A DNA stretch of 26,714 bases from Tritrichomonas musculus (taxonomy: Eukaryota > Parabasalia > Tritrichomonadida > Tritrichomonadidae): NCBI GenBank assembly GCA_039105265.1, contig JAPFFF010000316.1, forward strand, positions 1 to 26,714, given 5' to 3'. Every line of letters begins with the position of its first letter. Position 1 is the stretch's first letter. This document shows positions 9,815 through 20,700 of this stretch, piece after piece. Made by a program: the position numbers and the translations under genes. The notes under the pieces were generated by a model. The model made no database searches. It saw only the letters and a list, made by a program, of their open reading frames with translations, and was not told the origin of the DNA.

Positions 9815-9870
9815 GAGTTTTCGGAAAAAAGATTAGTTTTGAACAAGCTTTTTTTTTTTGGAAAACCCTC
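9815..9870 (-). repeat. Right terminal inverted repeat of the Tc1-like element
   Basis: This is the inverted partner of 3190-3245, 53 of 56 matching, including the same eleven-base homopolymer, and it is followed by TA at 9871. It lies about 270 bp upstream of the transposase ATG. Confidence 0.85.
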
Positions 9871-9952
9871 TATTAATTAAAGTCTTTATTTCAACCATTA
9901 CATTTTATAATATTTGATATAAAATATATAAATTATATATTATAATTATTAA

Positions 9953-10766
9953 GGTAAAAATGCCATACGTTAAGCAACCGCTTTTATTTTCTGACACTAT
10001 TTTTTGTGACATGTTAAGTAAAATTATTTTCTTTTCTATTTTTTGTTTTCATTAAAGAATACATTTTTTATTAACAAATCCTTTTAATTCCACTCCCAAA
10101 AAGGCCCAATTTGTTTTGATTACATTGAATTTGCTGACTACATGGACGTAAATCAATTTAATATTTTATGCTTTCCAATTATATCTCATCAAAAAAAAAT
10201 TTGTTATATTATTGATGGAGACAAATTGGTAAGGAGTTTTCATCATACATGCGACAGAATTTCTCTTTGTTTACAGTTTTTAACAAATAATATTATTAAA
10301 ATATTACGAAAACGATAAAAAAATTAATTTTAATGGCAATATCCCATTTTTCATAGACATCAAATCAATATTTTATAAGAAGAAACGAATCTTATTAAAT
10401 TCATTGTATATTTATTTTTTCTATTACTACTTTTTTTATAATTTAGTAAAATTTTTGTGATAATTATTGATATTATATTTTGAAATTTAATATAAATTAC
10501 ATAATCTTTCTCTTCTTTATAATAATTCGAATATAAATCTAAAACTCTTTTTTGTTCAAATATTAATTGAAAAAGTTGATAAACCAAATTTATAATTGAA
10601 AAATTTAATTATTAAAATTTTCGTTTCAAATTGAATATAAAAATATTTTATAAAGTTCAGAAATTCAAATCTGACATATATTGAAATTAAAACTTTTTCT
10701 GGGAGGGTGCTTTTCTTAAATTTTTAACGTACTCTTTCTCAATTTTTAACGTATGGCATTTTTACC
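9953..10766. mobile_element. 814-bp non-autonomous element with 21-bp perfect inverted ends between TTAA sites
   Basis: The left end GGTAAAAATGCCATACG... (9953-9973) is perfectly inverted at 10746-10766 over 21 bp. TTAA abuts both ends (9949-9952 and 10767-10770), the target signature of piggyBac-type elements; in such AT-rich DNA the TTAA could be chance, and the GGTA start is not the usual piggyBac terminus. The interior has no credible gene. Just inside the right end the 10-mer TTTTTAACGT is repeated at 22-bp spacing (10721 and 10743), a possible transposase-binding repeat. Confidence 0.75.
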
Positions 10767-10790
10767 TTAAATAAATTATTTATTAAGATA

Positions 10791-10825
10791 CCCTCCTGCC
10801 ACATAATTTTGCAGTAAACTTTTTG
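10791..10825 (+). repeat. Left terminal inverted repeat of the pogo-class element
   Basis: It is perfectly inverted at 25734-25768 over 35 bp. It begins 20 bp after the TTAA that closes the 814-bp element. Confidence 0.92.
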
Positions 10826-11709
10826 TTTATACATTCAAATAAATTCAATTTTGGGATTGGGAGAACGTTTATTTTTTCATTTTTATTTTAGTGTTGAACT
10901 TATTCGTTCCTCTTTTATGTTTACACAATAAGCCTGATACATATTAATACCAACCCAACAAAGAATTGCTACGCCAAATTATAGACAAATTCATGAACCT
11001 AAAATTTGTTGTATTTCAATAATTCAAATAACGCTTTATCAATATCGTTTATCCTCTTCACAATGTTTCATAAATAAAAATTACAATATATATACGAAGT
11101 TTCATCTTCATATATAATTAGGAAAAGAAAAGAATTCAATAGTAAATCTTATAAATTAAGCTCAATTCTCCATATATAATATAATGATAATAACCATTAA
11201 TTAAAATACCAAAATCGACCTAAAAAAATATGCAATAAAATCGATTTTTTCGAAGATGTAATAGATTTTTTCAGCTAATACTTTAGAAATACGAATTATT
11301 TCCAAAATTATACTTTTCCACTATATAATAAACTACGGCATAATTTTTTGCATTCTACATAAAATATTTTTTTTTTTTGTTTTCTACAATTTTTTCAAGA
11401 AAACCCATTTTAATGGGAAATATTGCATTACTAAGCCCAGCATACCTCAATATATTATACTTACACGAAATATAAAATGATTAAGATTATATTAATGAAG
11501 TTGATTATAATTAATAAAGAATGAGAAAACGTAAGAATTAAAAAGGGTAACGCTCTCAAAATAAGCTTATTAGCAAAAACTATAAAAAAAAATTAATAAT
11601 AAAAGAAATAGAGATGAATTTTTTATGTAATTTTAATAATTTGTTAATGTCCTAAACTAATGGAGCCAAACAATTGTGAATGATTACTAGCTGAAATGGA
11701 TTATTACTG
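10826..11709. other. Noncoding left arm of the pogo-class element
   Basis: This is about 0.9 kb of AT-rich sequence between the left inverted repeat and the minisatellite. No open frame, RNA gene or clear repeat is visible. The last ~50 bp (from TGGAGCCAAACAATTG near 11660) are of more balanced composition and lead straight into the first satellite unit. Confidence 0.6.
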
Positions 11710-14700
11710 ATCTTGGAGTTGTTTTGTTGATCATCTTGGAGTTTCTTTGTTGATAATCTTGGAGTTGTTTTGTTGATCATCTTGTAGTTGTTTTGTTGAT
11801 CATCTTGTAGTTGTTTTGTTGATCATCTTGGAGTTTCTTTGTTGATCATCTTGGAGTTGCTTTGTTGATCATCTTGTAGTTGTTTTGTTGATCATCTTGA
11901 AGTTGTTTTGTTGATCATCTTGTAGTTGTTTTGTTGATCTTCTTGGAGTTGTTTTGTTGATTATCTTGTAGTTTCTTTGTTGATCATCTTGTAGTTGCTT
12001 TGTTGATCATCTTGGAGTTGTTTTGTTGATAATCTTGCAGTTGCTTTGTTGATCATCTTGGAGTTTCTTTGTTGATCATCTTGGATTTGTTTTGTAGATC
12101 ATCTTGTAGTTGTTTTGTTGATCATCTTGTAGTTTCTTTGTTGATCATCTTGGAGTTGCTTTGTTGATCATCTTGTAGTTGCTTTGTTGATCATCTTGTA
12201 TTTGTTTTGTTGATCTTCTTGTAGTTGTTTTGTTGATCATCTTGTAGTTGTTTTGTTGATCATCTTGTAGTTGTTTTGTTGATCATCTTGGAGTTTCTTT
12301 GTTGATCATCTTGGAGTTGCTTTGTTGATCATCTTGTAGTTGTTTTGTTGATCATCTTGAAGTTGTTTTGTTGATCATCTTGTAGTTGTTTTGTTGATCT
12401 TCTTGGAGTTGTTTTGTTGATTATCTTGTAGTTTCTTTGTTGATCATCTTGTAGTTGTTTTGTTGATCATCTTGGAGTTGTTTTGTTGATAATCTTGTAG
12501 TTGCTTTGTTGATCATCTTGGAGTTTCTTTGTTGATCATCTTGGATTTGTTTTGTTGATCATCTTGTAGTTGTTTTGTTGATCATCTTGTAGTTTCTTTG
12601 TTGATCATCTTGGAGTTGCTTTGTTGATAATCTTGTAGTTGTTTTGTTGATCATCTTGGAGTTTCTTTGTTGATTATCTTGGATTTGTTTTGTTGATCAT
12701 CTTGTAGTTGTTTTGTTGATAATCTTGTATTTGTTTTGTTGATCATCTTGTAGTTTCTTTGTAGATCATCTTGTAGTTGTTTTGTTGATCATCTTGGAGT
12801 TTCTTTGTTGATAATCTTGTATTTGCTTTGTTGATAATCTTGTAGTTGTTTTGTTGATCATCTTGGAGTTTCTTTGTTGATCATCTTGGAGTTTCTTTGT
12901 TGATAATCCTGTAGTTGTTTTGTATATTATCTTGGAGTTGTTTTGTTGATAATCTTGTAGTTGTTTTGTTGATAATCTTGTAGTTGTTTTGTTGATCATC
13001 TTGGAGTTTCTTTGTTGATCATCTTGGATTTGTTTTGTTGATCATCTTGTAGTTGTTTTGTTGATCATCTTGTAGTTTCTTTGTAGATCATCTTGTAGTT
13101 GTTTTGTTGATCATCTTGGAGTTTCTTTGTTGATAATCTTGTATTTGCTTTGTTGATAATCTTGTAGTTGTTTTGTTGATCATCTTGGAGTTTCTTTGTT
13201 GATCATCTTGGAGTTTCTTTGTTGATAATCCTGTAGTTGTTTTGTATATTATCTTGGAGTTGTTTTGTTGATAATCTTGTAGTTGTTTTGTTGATAATCT
13301 TGTAGTTGTTTTGTTGATCATCTTGGAGTTTCTTTGTTGATCATCTTGGATTTGTTTTGTTGATCATCTTGTAGTTGTTTTGTTGATCATCTTGTAGTTT
13401 CTTTGTAGATCATCTTGTAGTTGTTTTGTTGATCATCTTGGAGTTTCTTTGTTGATAATCTTGTATTTGCTTTGTTGATAATCTTGTAGTTGTTTTGTTG
13501 ATCATCTTGGAGTTTCTTTGTTGATCATCTTGGATTTGTTTTGTTGATCATCTTGTAGTTGTTTTGTTGATAATCTTGTAGTTGTTTTGTTGATCATCTT
13601 GTAGTTTCTTTGTAGATCATCTTGTAGTTGTTTTGTTGATCATCTTGGAGTTTCTTTGTTGATAATCTTGTATTTGCTTTGTTGATAATCTTGTAGTTGC
13701 TTTGTTGATCATCTTGGAGTTTCTTTGTTGATCATCTTGGATTTGTTTTGTTGATCATCTTGTAGTTGTTTTGTTGATCATCTTGTAGTTTCTTTGTTGA
13801 TCATCTTGTAGTTGTTTTGTTGATCATCTTGGAGTTTCTTTGTTGATAATCTTGTATTTGCTTTGTTGATAATCTTGTAGTTGCTTTGTTGATCATCTTG
13901 GAGTTTCTTTGTTGATCATCTTGGATTTGTTTTGTTGATCATCTTGTAGTTGTTTTGTTGATCATCTTGTAGTTTCTTTGTTGATCATCTTGGAGTTGCT
14001 TTGTTGATAATCTTGTAGTTGTTTTGTTGATCATCTTGGAGTTTCTTTGTTGATTATCTTGGATTTGTTTTGTTGATCATCTTGTAGTTGTTTTGTTGAT
14101 AATCTTGTATTTGTTTTGTTGATCATCTTGTAGTTTCTTTGTAGATCATCTTGTAGTTGTTTTGTTGATCATCTTGGAGTTTCTTTGTTGATTATCTTGG
14201 ATTTGTTTTGTTGATCATCTTGGATTTGTTTTGTTGATCATCTTGTAGTTGTTTTGTTGATCATCTTGTAGTTTCTTTGTAGATCATCTTGTAGTTGTTT
14301 TGTTGATCATCTTGGAGTTTCTTTGTTGATAATCTTGTATTTGCTTTGTTGATAATCTTGTAGTTGCTTTGTTGATCATCTTGGAGTTTCTTTGTTGATC
14401 ATCTTGGATTTGTTTTGTTGATCATCTTGTAGTTGTTTTGTTGATCATCTTGTAGTTTCTTTGTTGATCATCTTGGAGTTGCTTTGTTGATAATCTTGTA
14501 GTTGTTTTGTTGATCATCTTGGAGTTTCTTTGTTGATTATCTTGGATTTGTTTTGTTGATCATCTTGTAGTTGTTTTGTTGATAATCTTGTATTTGTTTT
14601 GTTGATCATCTTGTAGTTTCTTTGTAGATCATCTTGTAGTTGTTTTGTTGATCATCTTGGAGTTTCTTTGTTGATCATCTTGGAGTTTCTTTGTTGATAA

Positions 14701-17700
14701 TCCTGTAGTTGTTTTGTATATTATCTTGGAGTTGTTTTGTTGATAATCTTGTAGTTGTTTTGTTGATAATCTTGTAGTTGTTTTGTTGATCATCTTGGAG
14801 TTTCTTTGTTGATCATCTTGGATTTGTTTTGTTGATCATCTTGTAGTTGTTTTGTTGATCATCTTGTAGTTTCTTTGTAGATCATCTTGTAGTTGTTTTG
14901 TTGATCATCTTGGAGTTTCTTTGTTGATCATCTTGGAGTTTCTTTGTTGATAATCCTGTAGTTGTTTTGTATATTATCTTGGAGTTGTTTTGTTGATAAT
15001 CTTGTAGTTGTTTTGTTGATAATCTTGTAGTTGTTTTGTTGATCATCTTGGAGTTTCTTTGTTGATCATCTTGGATTTGTTTTGTTGATCATCTTGTAGT
15101 TGTTTTGTTGATCATCTTGTAGTTTCTTTGTAGATCATCTTGTAGTTGTTTTGTTGATCATCTTGGAGTTTCTTTGTTGATAATCTTGTATTTGCTTTGT
15201 TGATAATCTTGTAGTTGTTTTGTTGATCATCTTGGAGTTTCTTTGTTGATCATCTTGGATTTGTTTTGTTGATCATCTTGTAGTTGTTTTGTTGATAATC
15301 TTGGAGTTTCTTTGTTGATAATCTTGGAGTTTCTTTGTAGATCATCTTGTAGTTGTTTTGTTGATCATCTTGGAGTTTCTTTGTTGATAATCTTGTATTT
15401 GCTTTGTTGATAATCTTGTAGTTGTTTTGTTGATCATCTTGGAGTTTCTTTGTTGATCATCTTGGAGTTTCTTTGTTGATCATCTTGGAGTTTCTTTGTT
15501 GATAATCCTGTAGTTGTTTTGTATATTATCTTGGAGTTGTTTTGTTGATAATCTTGTAGTTGTTTTGTTGATAATCTTGGAGTTGTTTTGTTGATAATCT
15601 TGTAGTTGTTTTGTTGATAATCTTGTAGTTGTTTTGTTGATAATCTTGTAGTTGCTTTGTTGATCATCTTGGAGTTGTTTTGTTGATAATCTTGCAGTTG
15701 CTTTGTTGATCATCTTGGAGTTTCTTTGTTGATCATCTTGGATTTGTTTTGTAGATCATCTTGTAGTTGTTTTGTTGATCATCTTGTAGTTTCTTTGTTG
15801 ATCATCTTGGAGTTGCTTTGTTGATCATCTTGTAGTTGCTTTGTTGATCATCTTGTATTTGTTTTGTTGATCTTCTTGTAGTTGTTTTGTTGATCATCTT
15901 GTAGTTGTTTTGTTGATCATCTTGTAGTTGCTTTGTTGATCATCTTGTATTTGTTTTGTTGATCTTCTTGTAGTTGTTTTGTTGATCATCTTGTATTTGT
16001 TTTGTTGATCTTCTTGTAGTTGTTTTGTTGATCATCTTGTAGTTGTTTTGTTGATCATCTTGTAGTTGTTTTGTTGATCATCTTGGAGTTTCTTTGTTGA
16101 TCATCTTGGAGTTGCTTTGTTGATCATCTTGTAGTTGTTTTGTTGATCATCTTGAAGTTGTTTTGTTGATCATCTTGTAGTTGTTTTGTTGATCTTCTTG
16201 GAGTTGTTTTGTTGATTATCTTGTAGTTTCTTTGTTGATCATCTTGTAGTTGTTTTGTTGATCATCTTGGAGTTGTTTTGTTGATAATCTTGTAGTTGCT
16301 TTGTTGATCATCTTGGAGTTTCTTTGTTGATCATCTTGGATTTGTTTTGTTGATCATCTTGTAGTTGTTTTGTTGATCATCTTGTAGTTTCTTTGTTGAT
16401 CATCTTGGAGTTGCTTTGTTGATAATCTTGTAGTTGTTTTGTTGATCATCTTGGAGTTTCTTTGTTGATTATCTTGGATTTGTTTTGTTGATCATCTTGT
16501 AGTTGTTTTGTTGATAATCTTGTATTTGTTTTGTTGATCATCTTGTAGTTTCTTTGTAGATCATCTTGTAGTTGTTTTGTTGATCATCTTGGAGTTTCTT
16601 TGTTGATTATCTTGGATTTGTTTTGTTGATCATCTTGGATTTGTTTTGTTGATCATCTTGTAGTTGTTTTGTTGATCATCTTGTAGTTGTTTTGTTGATC
16701 ATCTTGGAGTTTCTTTGTTGATCATCTTGGATTTGTTTTGTTGATCATCTTGTAGTTGTTTTGTTGATCATCTTGTAGTTTCTTTGTAGATCATCTTGTA
16801 GTTGTTTTGTTGATCATCTTGGAGTTTCTTTGTTGATCATCTTGGATTTGTTTTGTTGATCATCTTGTAGTTGTTTTGTTGATAATCTTGGAGTTTCTTT
16901 GTTGATAATCTTGGAGTTTCTTTGTAGATCATCTTGTAGTTGTTTTGTTGATCATCTTGGAGTTTCTTTGTTGATAATCTTGTATTTGCTTTGTTGATAA
17001 TCTTGTAGTTGTTTTGTTGATCATCTTGGAGTTTCTTTGTTGATCATCTTGGATTTGTTTTGTTGATCATCTTGTAGTTGTTTTGTTGATAATCTTGGAG
17101 TTTCTTTGTTGATAATCTTGGAGTTTCTTTGTAGATCATCTTGTAGTTGTTTTGTTGATCATCTTGGAGTTTCTTTGTTGATAATCTTGTATTTGCTTTG
17201 TTGATAATCTTGTAGTTGTTTTGTTGATCATCTTGGAGTTTCTTTGTTGATCATCTTGGAGTTTCTTTGTTGATCATCTTGGAGTTTCTTTGTTGATAAT
17301 CCTGTAGTTGTTTTGTATATTATCTTGGAGTTGTTTTGTTGATAATCTTGTAGTTGTTTTGTTGATAATCTTGGAGTTGTTTTGTTGATAATCTTGTAGT
17401 TGTTTTGTTGATAATCTTGTAGTTGTTTTGTTGATAATCTTGTAGTTGCTTTGTTGATCATCTTGGAGTTGTTTTGTTGATAATCTTGCAGTTGCTTTGT
17501 TGATCATCTTGGAGTTTCTTTGTTGATCATCTTGGATTTGTTTTGTAGATCATCTTGTAGTTGTTTTGTTGATCATCTTGTAGTTTCTTTGTTGATCATC
17601 TTGGAGTTGCTTTGTTGATCATCTTGTAGTTGCTTTGTTGATCATCTTGTATTTGTTTTGTTGATCTTCTTGTAGTTGTTTTGTTGATCATCTTGTAGTT

Positions 17701-20700
17701 GTTTTGTTGATCATCTTGTAGTTGCTTTGTTGATCATCTTGTATTTGTTTTGTTGATCTTCTTGTAGTTGTTTTGTTGATCATCTTGTATTTGTTTTGTT
17801 GATCTTCTTGTAGTTGTTTTGTTGATCATCTTGTAGTTGTTTTGTTGATCATCTTGTAGTTGTTTTGTTGATCATCTTGGAGTTTCTTTGTTGATCATCT
17901 TGGAGTTGCTTTGTTGATCATCTTGTAGTTGTTTTGTTGATCATCTTGAAGTTGTTTTGTTGATCATCTTGTAGTTGTTTTGTTGATCTTCTTGGAGTTG
18001 TTTTGTTGATTATCTTGTAGTTTCTTTGTTGATCATCTTGTAGTTGTTTTGTTGATCATCTTGGAGTTGTTTTGTTGATAATCTTGTAGTTGCTTTGTTG
18101 ATCATCTTGGAGTTTCTTTGTTGATCATCTTGGATTTGTTTTGTTGATCATCTTGTAGTTGTTTTGTTGATCATCTTGTAGTTTCTTTGTTGATCATCTT
18201 GGAGTTGCTTTGTTGATAATCTTGTAGTTGTTTTGTTGATCATCTTGGAGTTTCTTTGTTGATTATCTTGGATTTGTTTTGTTGATCATCTTGTAGTTGT
18301 TTTGTTGATAATCTTGTATTTGTTTTGTTGATCATCTTGTAGTTTCTTTGTAGATCATCTTGTAGTTGTTTTGTTGATCATCTTGGAGTTTCTTTGTTGA
18401 TTATCTTGGATTTGTTTTGTTGATCATCTTGGATTTGTTTTGTTGATCATCTTGTAGTTGTTTTGTTGATCATCTTGTAGTTTCTTTGTAGATCATCTTG
18501 TAGTTGTTTTGTTGATCATCTTGGAGTTTCTTTGTTGATAATCTTGTATTTGCTTTGTTGATAATCTTGTAGTTGCTTTGTTGATCATCTTGGAGTTTCT
18601 TTGTTGATCATCTTGGATTTGTTTTGTTGATCATCTTGTAGTTGTTTTGTTGATCATCTTGTAGTTTCTTTGTTGATCATCTTGGAGTTGCTTTGTTGAT
18701 AATCTTGTAGTTGTTTTGTTGATCATCTTGGAGTTTCTTTGTTGATTATCTTGGATTTGTTTTGTTGATCATCTTGTAGTTGTTTTGTTGATAATCTTGT
18801 ATTTGTTTTGTTGATCATCTTGTAGTTTCTTTGTAGATCATCTTGTAGTTGTTTTGTTGATCATCTTGGAGTTTCTTTGTTGATCATCTTGGAGTTTCTT
18901 TGTTGATAATCCTGTAGTTGTTTTGTATATTATCTTGGAGTTGTTTTGTTGATAATCTTGTAGTTGTTTTGTTGATAATCTTGTAGTTGTTTTGTTGATC
19001 ATCTTGGAGTTTCTTTGTTGATCATCTTGGATTTGTTTTGTTGATCATCTTGTAGTTGTTTTGTTGATCATCTTGTAGTTTCTTTGTAGATCATCTTGTA
19101 GTTGTTTTGTTGATCATCTTGGAGTTTCTTTGTTGATAATCTTGTATTTGCTTTGTTGATAATCTTGTAGTTGTTTTGTTGATCATCTTGGAGTTTCTTT
19201 GTTGATCATCTTGGATTTGTTTTGTTGATCATCTTGTAGTTGTTTTGTTGATAATCTTGGAGTTTCTTTGTTGATAATCTTGGAGTTTCTTTGTAGATCA
19301 TCTTGTAGTTGTTTTGTTGATCATCTTGGAGTTTCTTTGTTGATAATCTTGTATTTGCTTTGTTGATAATCTTGTAGTTGTTTTGTTGATCATCTTGGAG
19401 TTTCTTTGTTGATCATCTTGGAGTTTCTTTGTTGATCATCTTGGAGTTTCTTTGTTGATAATCCTGTAGTTGTTTTGTATATTATCTTGGAGTTGTTTTG
19501 TTGATAATCTTGTAGTTGTTTTGTTGATAATCTTGGAGTTGTTTTGTTGATAATCTTGTAGTTGTTTTGTTGATAATCTTGTAGTTGTTTTGTTGATAAT
19601 CTTGTAGTTGCTTTGTTGATCATCTTGGAGTTGTTTTGTTGATAATCTTGCAGTTGCTTTGTTGATCATCTTGGAGTTTCTTTGTTGATCATCTTGGATT
19701 TGTTTTGTAGATCATCTTGTAGTTGTTTTGTTGATCATCTTGTAGTTTCTTTGTTGATCATCTTGGAGTTGCTTTGTTGATCATCTTGTAGTTGCTTTGT
19801 TGATCATCTTGTATTTGTTTTGTTGATCTTCTTGTAGTTGTTTTGTTGATCATCTTGTAGTTGTTTTGTTGATCATCTTGTAGTTGCTTTGTTGATCATC
19901 TTGTATTTGTTTTGTTGATCTTCTTGTAGTTGTTTTGTTGATCATCTTGTATTTGTTTTGTTGATCTTCTTGTAGTTGTTTTGTTGATCATCTTGTAGTT
20001 GTTTTGTTGATCATCTTGTAGTTGTTTTGTTGATCATCTTGGAGTTTCTTTGTTGATCATCTTGGAGTTGCTTTGTTGATCATCTTGTAGTTGTTTTGTT
20101 GATCATCTTGAAGTTGTTTTGTTGATCATCTTGTAGTTGTTTTGTTGATCTTCTTGGAGTTGTTTTGTTGATTATCTTGTAGTTTCTTTGTTGATCATCT
20201 TGTAGTTGTTTTGTTGATCATCTTGTAGTTGTTTTGTTGATCATCTTGGAGTTTCTTTGTTGATCATCTTGGAGTTGTTTTGTTGATCATCTTGTAGTTG
20301 TTTTGTTGATCATCTTGGAGTTTCTTTGTTGATAATCTTGTATTTGCTTTGTTGATAATCTTGTAGTTGTTTTGTTGATCATCTTGGAGTTTCTTTGTTG
20401 ATCATCTTGGATTTGTTTTGTTGATCATCTTGTAGTTGTTTTGTTGATCATCTTGGAGTTTCTTTGTTGATAATCTTGGAGTTTCTTTGTAGATCATCTT
20501 GTAGTTGTTTTGTTGATCATCTTGGAGTTTCTTTGTTGATAATCTTGTATTTGCTTTGTTGATAATCTTGTAGTTGTTTTGTTGATCATCTTGGAGTTTC
20601 TTTGTTGATCATCTTGGAGTTTCTTTGTTGATCATCTTGGAGTTTCTTTGTTGATAATCCTGTAGTTGTTTTGTATATTATCTTGGAGTTGTTTTGTTGA

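Larger units (their letters stand above)
3190..9870 (-). mobile_element. Tc1-like (IS630-Tc1-mariner) transposon, apparently interrupted by nested elements
   Basis: The ends are 56-bp inverted repeats, 3190-3245 and 9815-9870, both starting GAGGGTTTTCC followed by eleven A and GCTTG, with 3 mismatches in 56. Each is bounded outside by TA (3188-3189 and 9871-9872), the target duplication expected of this superfamily. An intact Tc1-type transposase reads inward from the right end. At 6.7 kb it is far longer than a usual Tc1 element (1.3-2.5 kb); 2,998 bp is explained by the element at 3498-6487 plus its target duplication, leaving about 3.7 kb. The alternative is that the left end belongs to a separate copy. 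The ends being 53/56 identical and correctly oriented favours one element, but this is an inference. Confidence 0.6.

Noticed and set aside
10360-10587. 75-codon minus-strand frame in the TTAA-flanked element
   Set aside because: It has AT-biased random-looking composition (I, K, N, Y) and no transposase motif.
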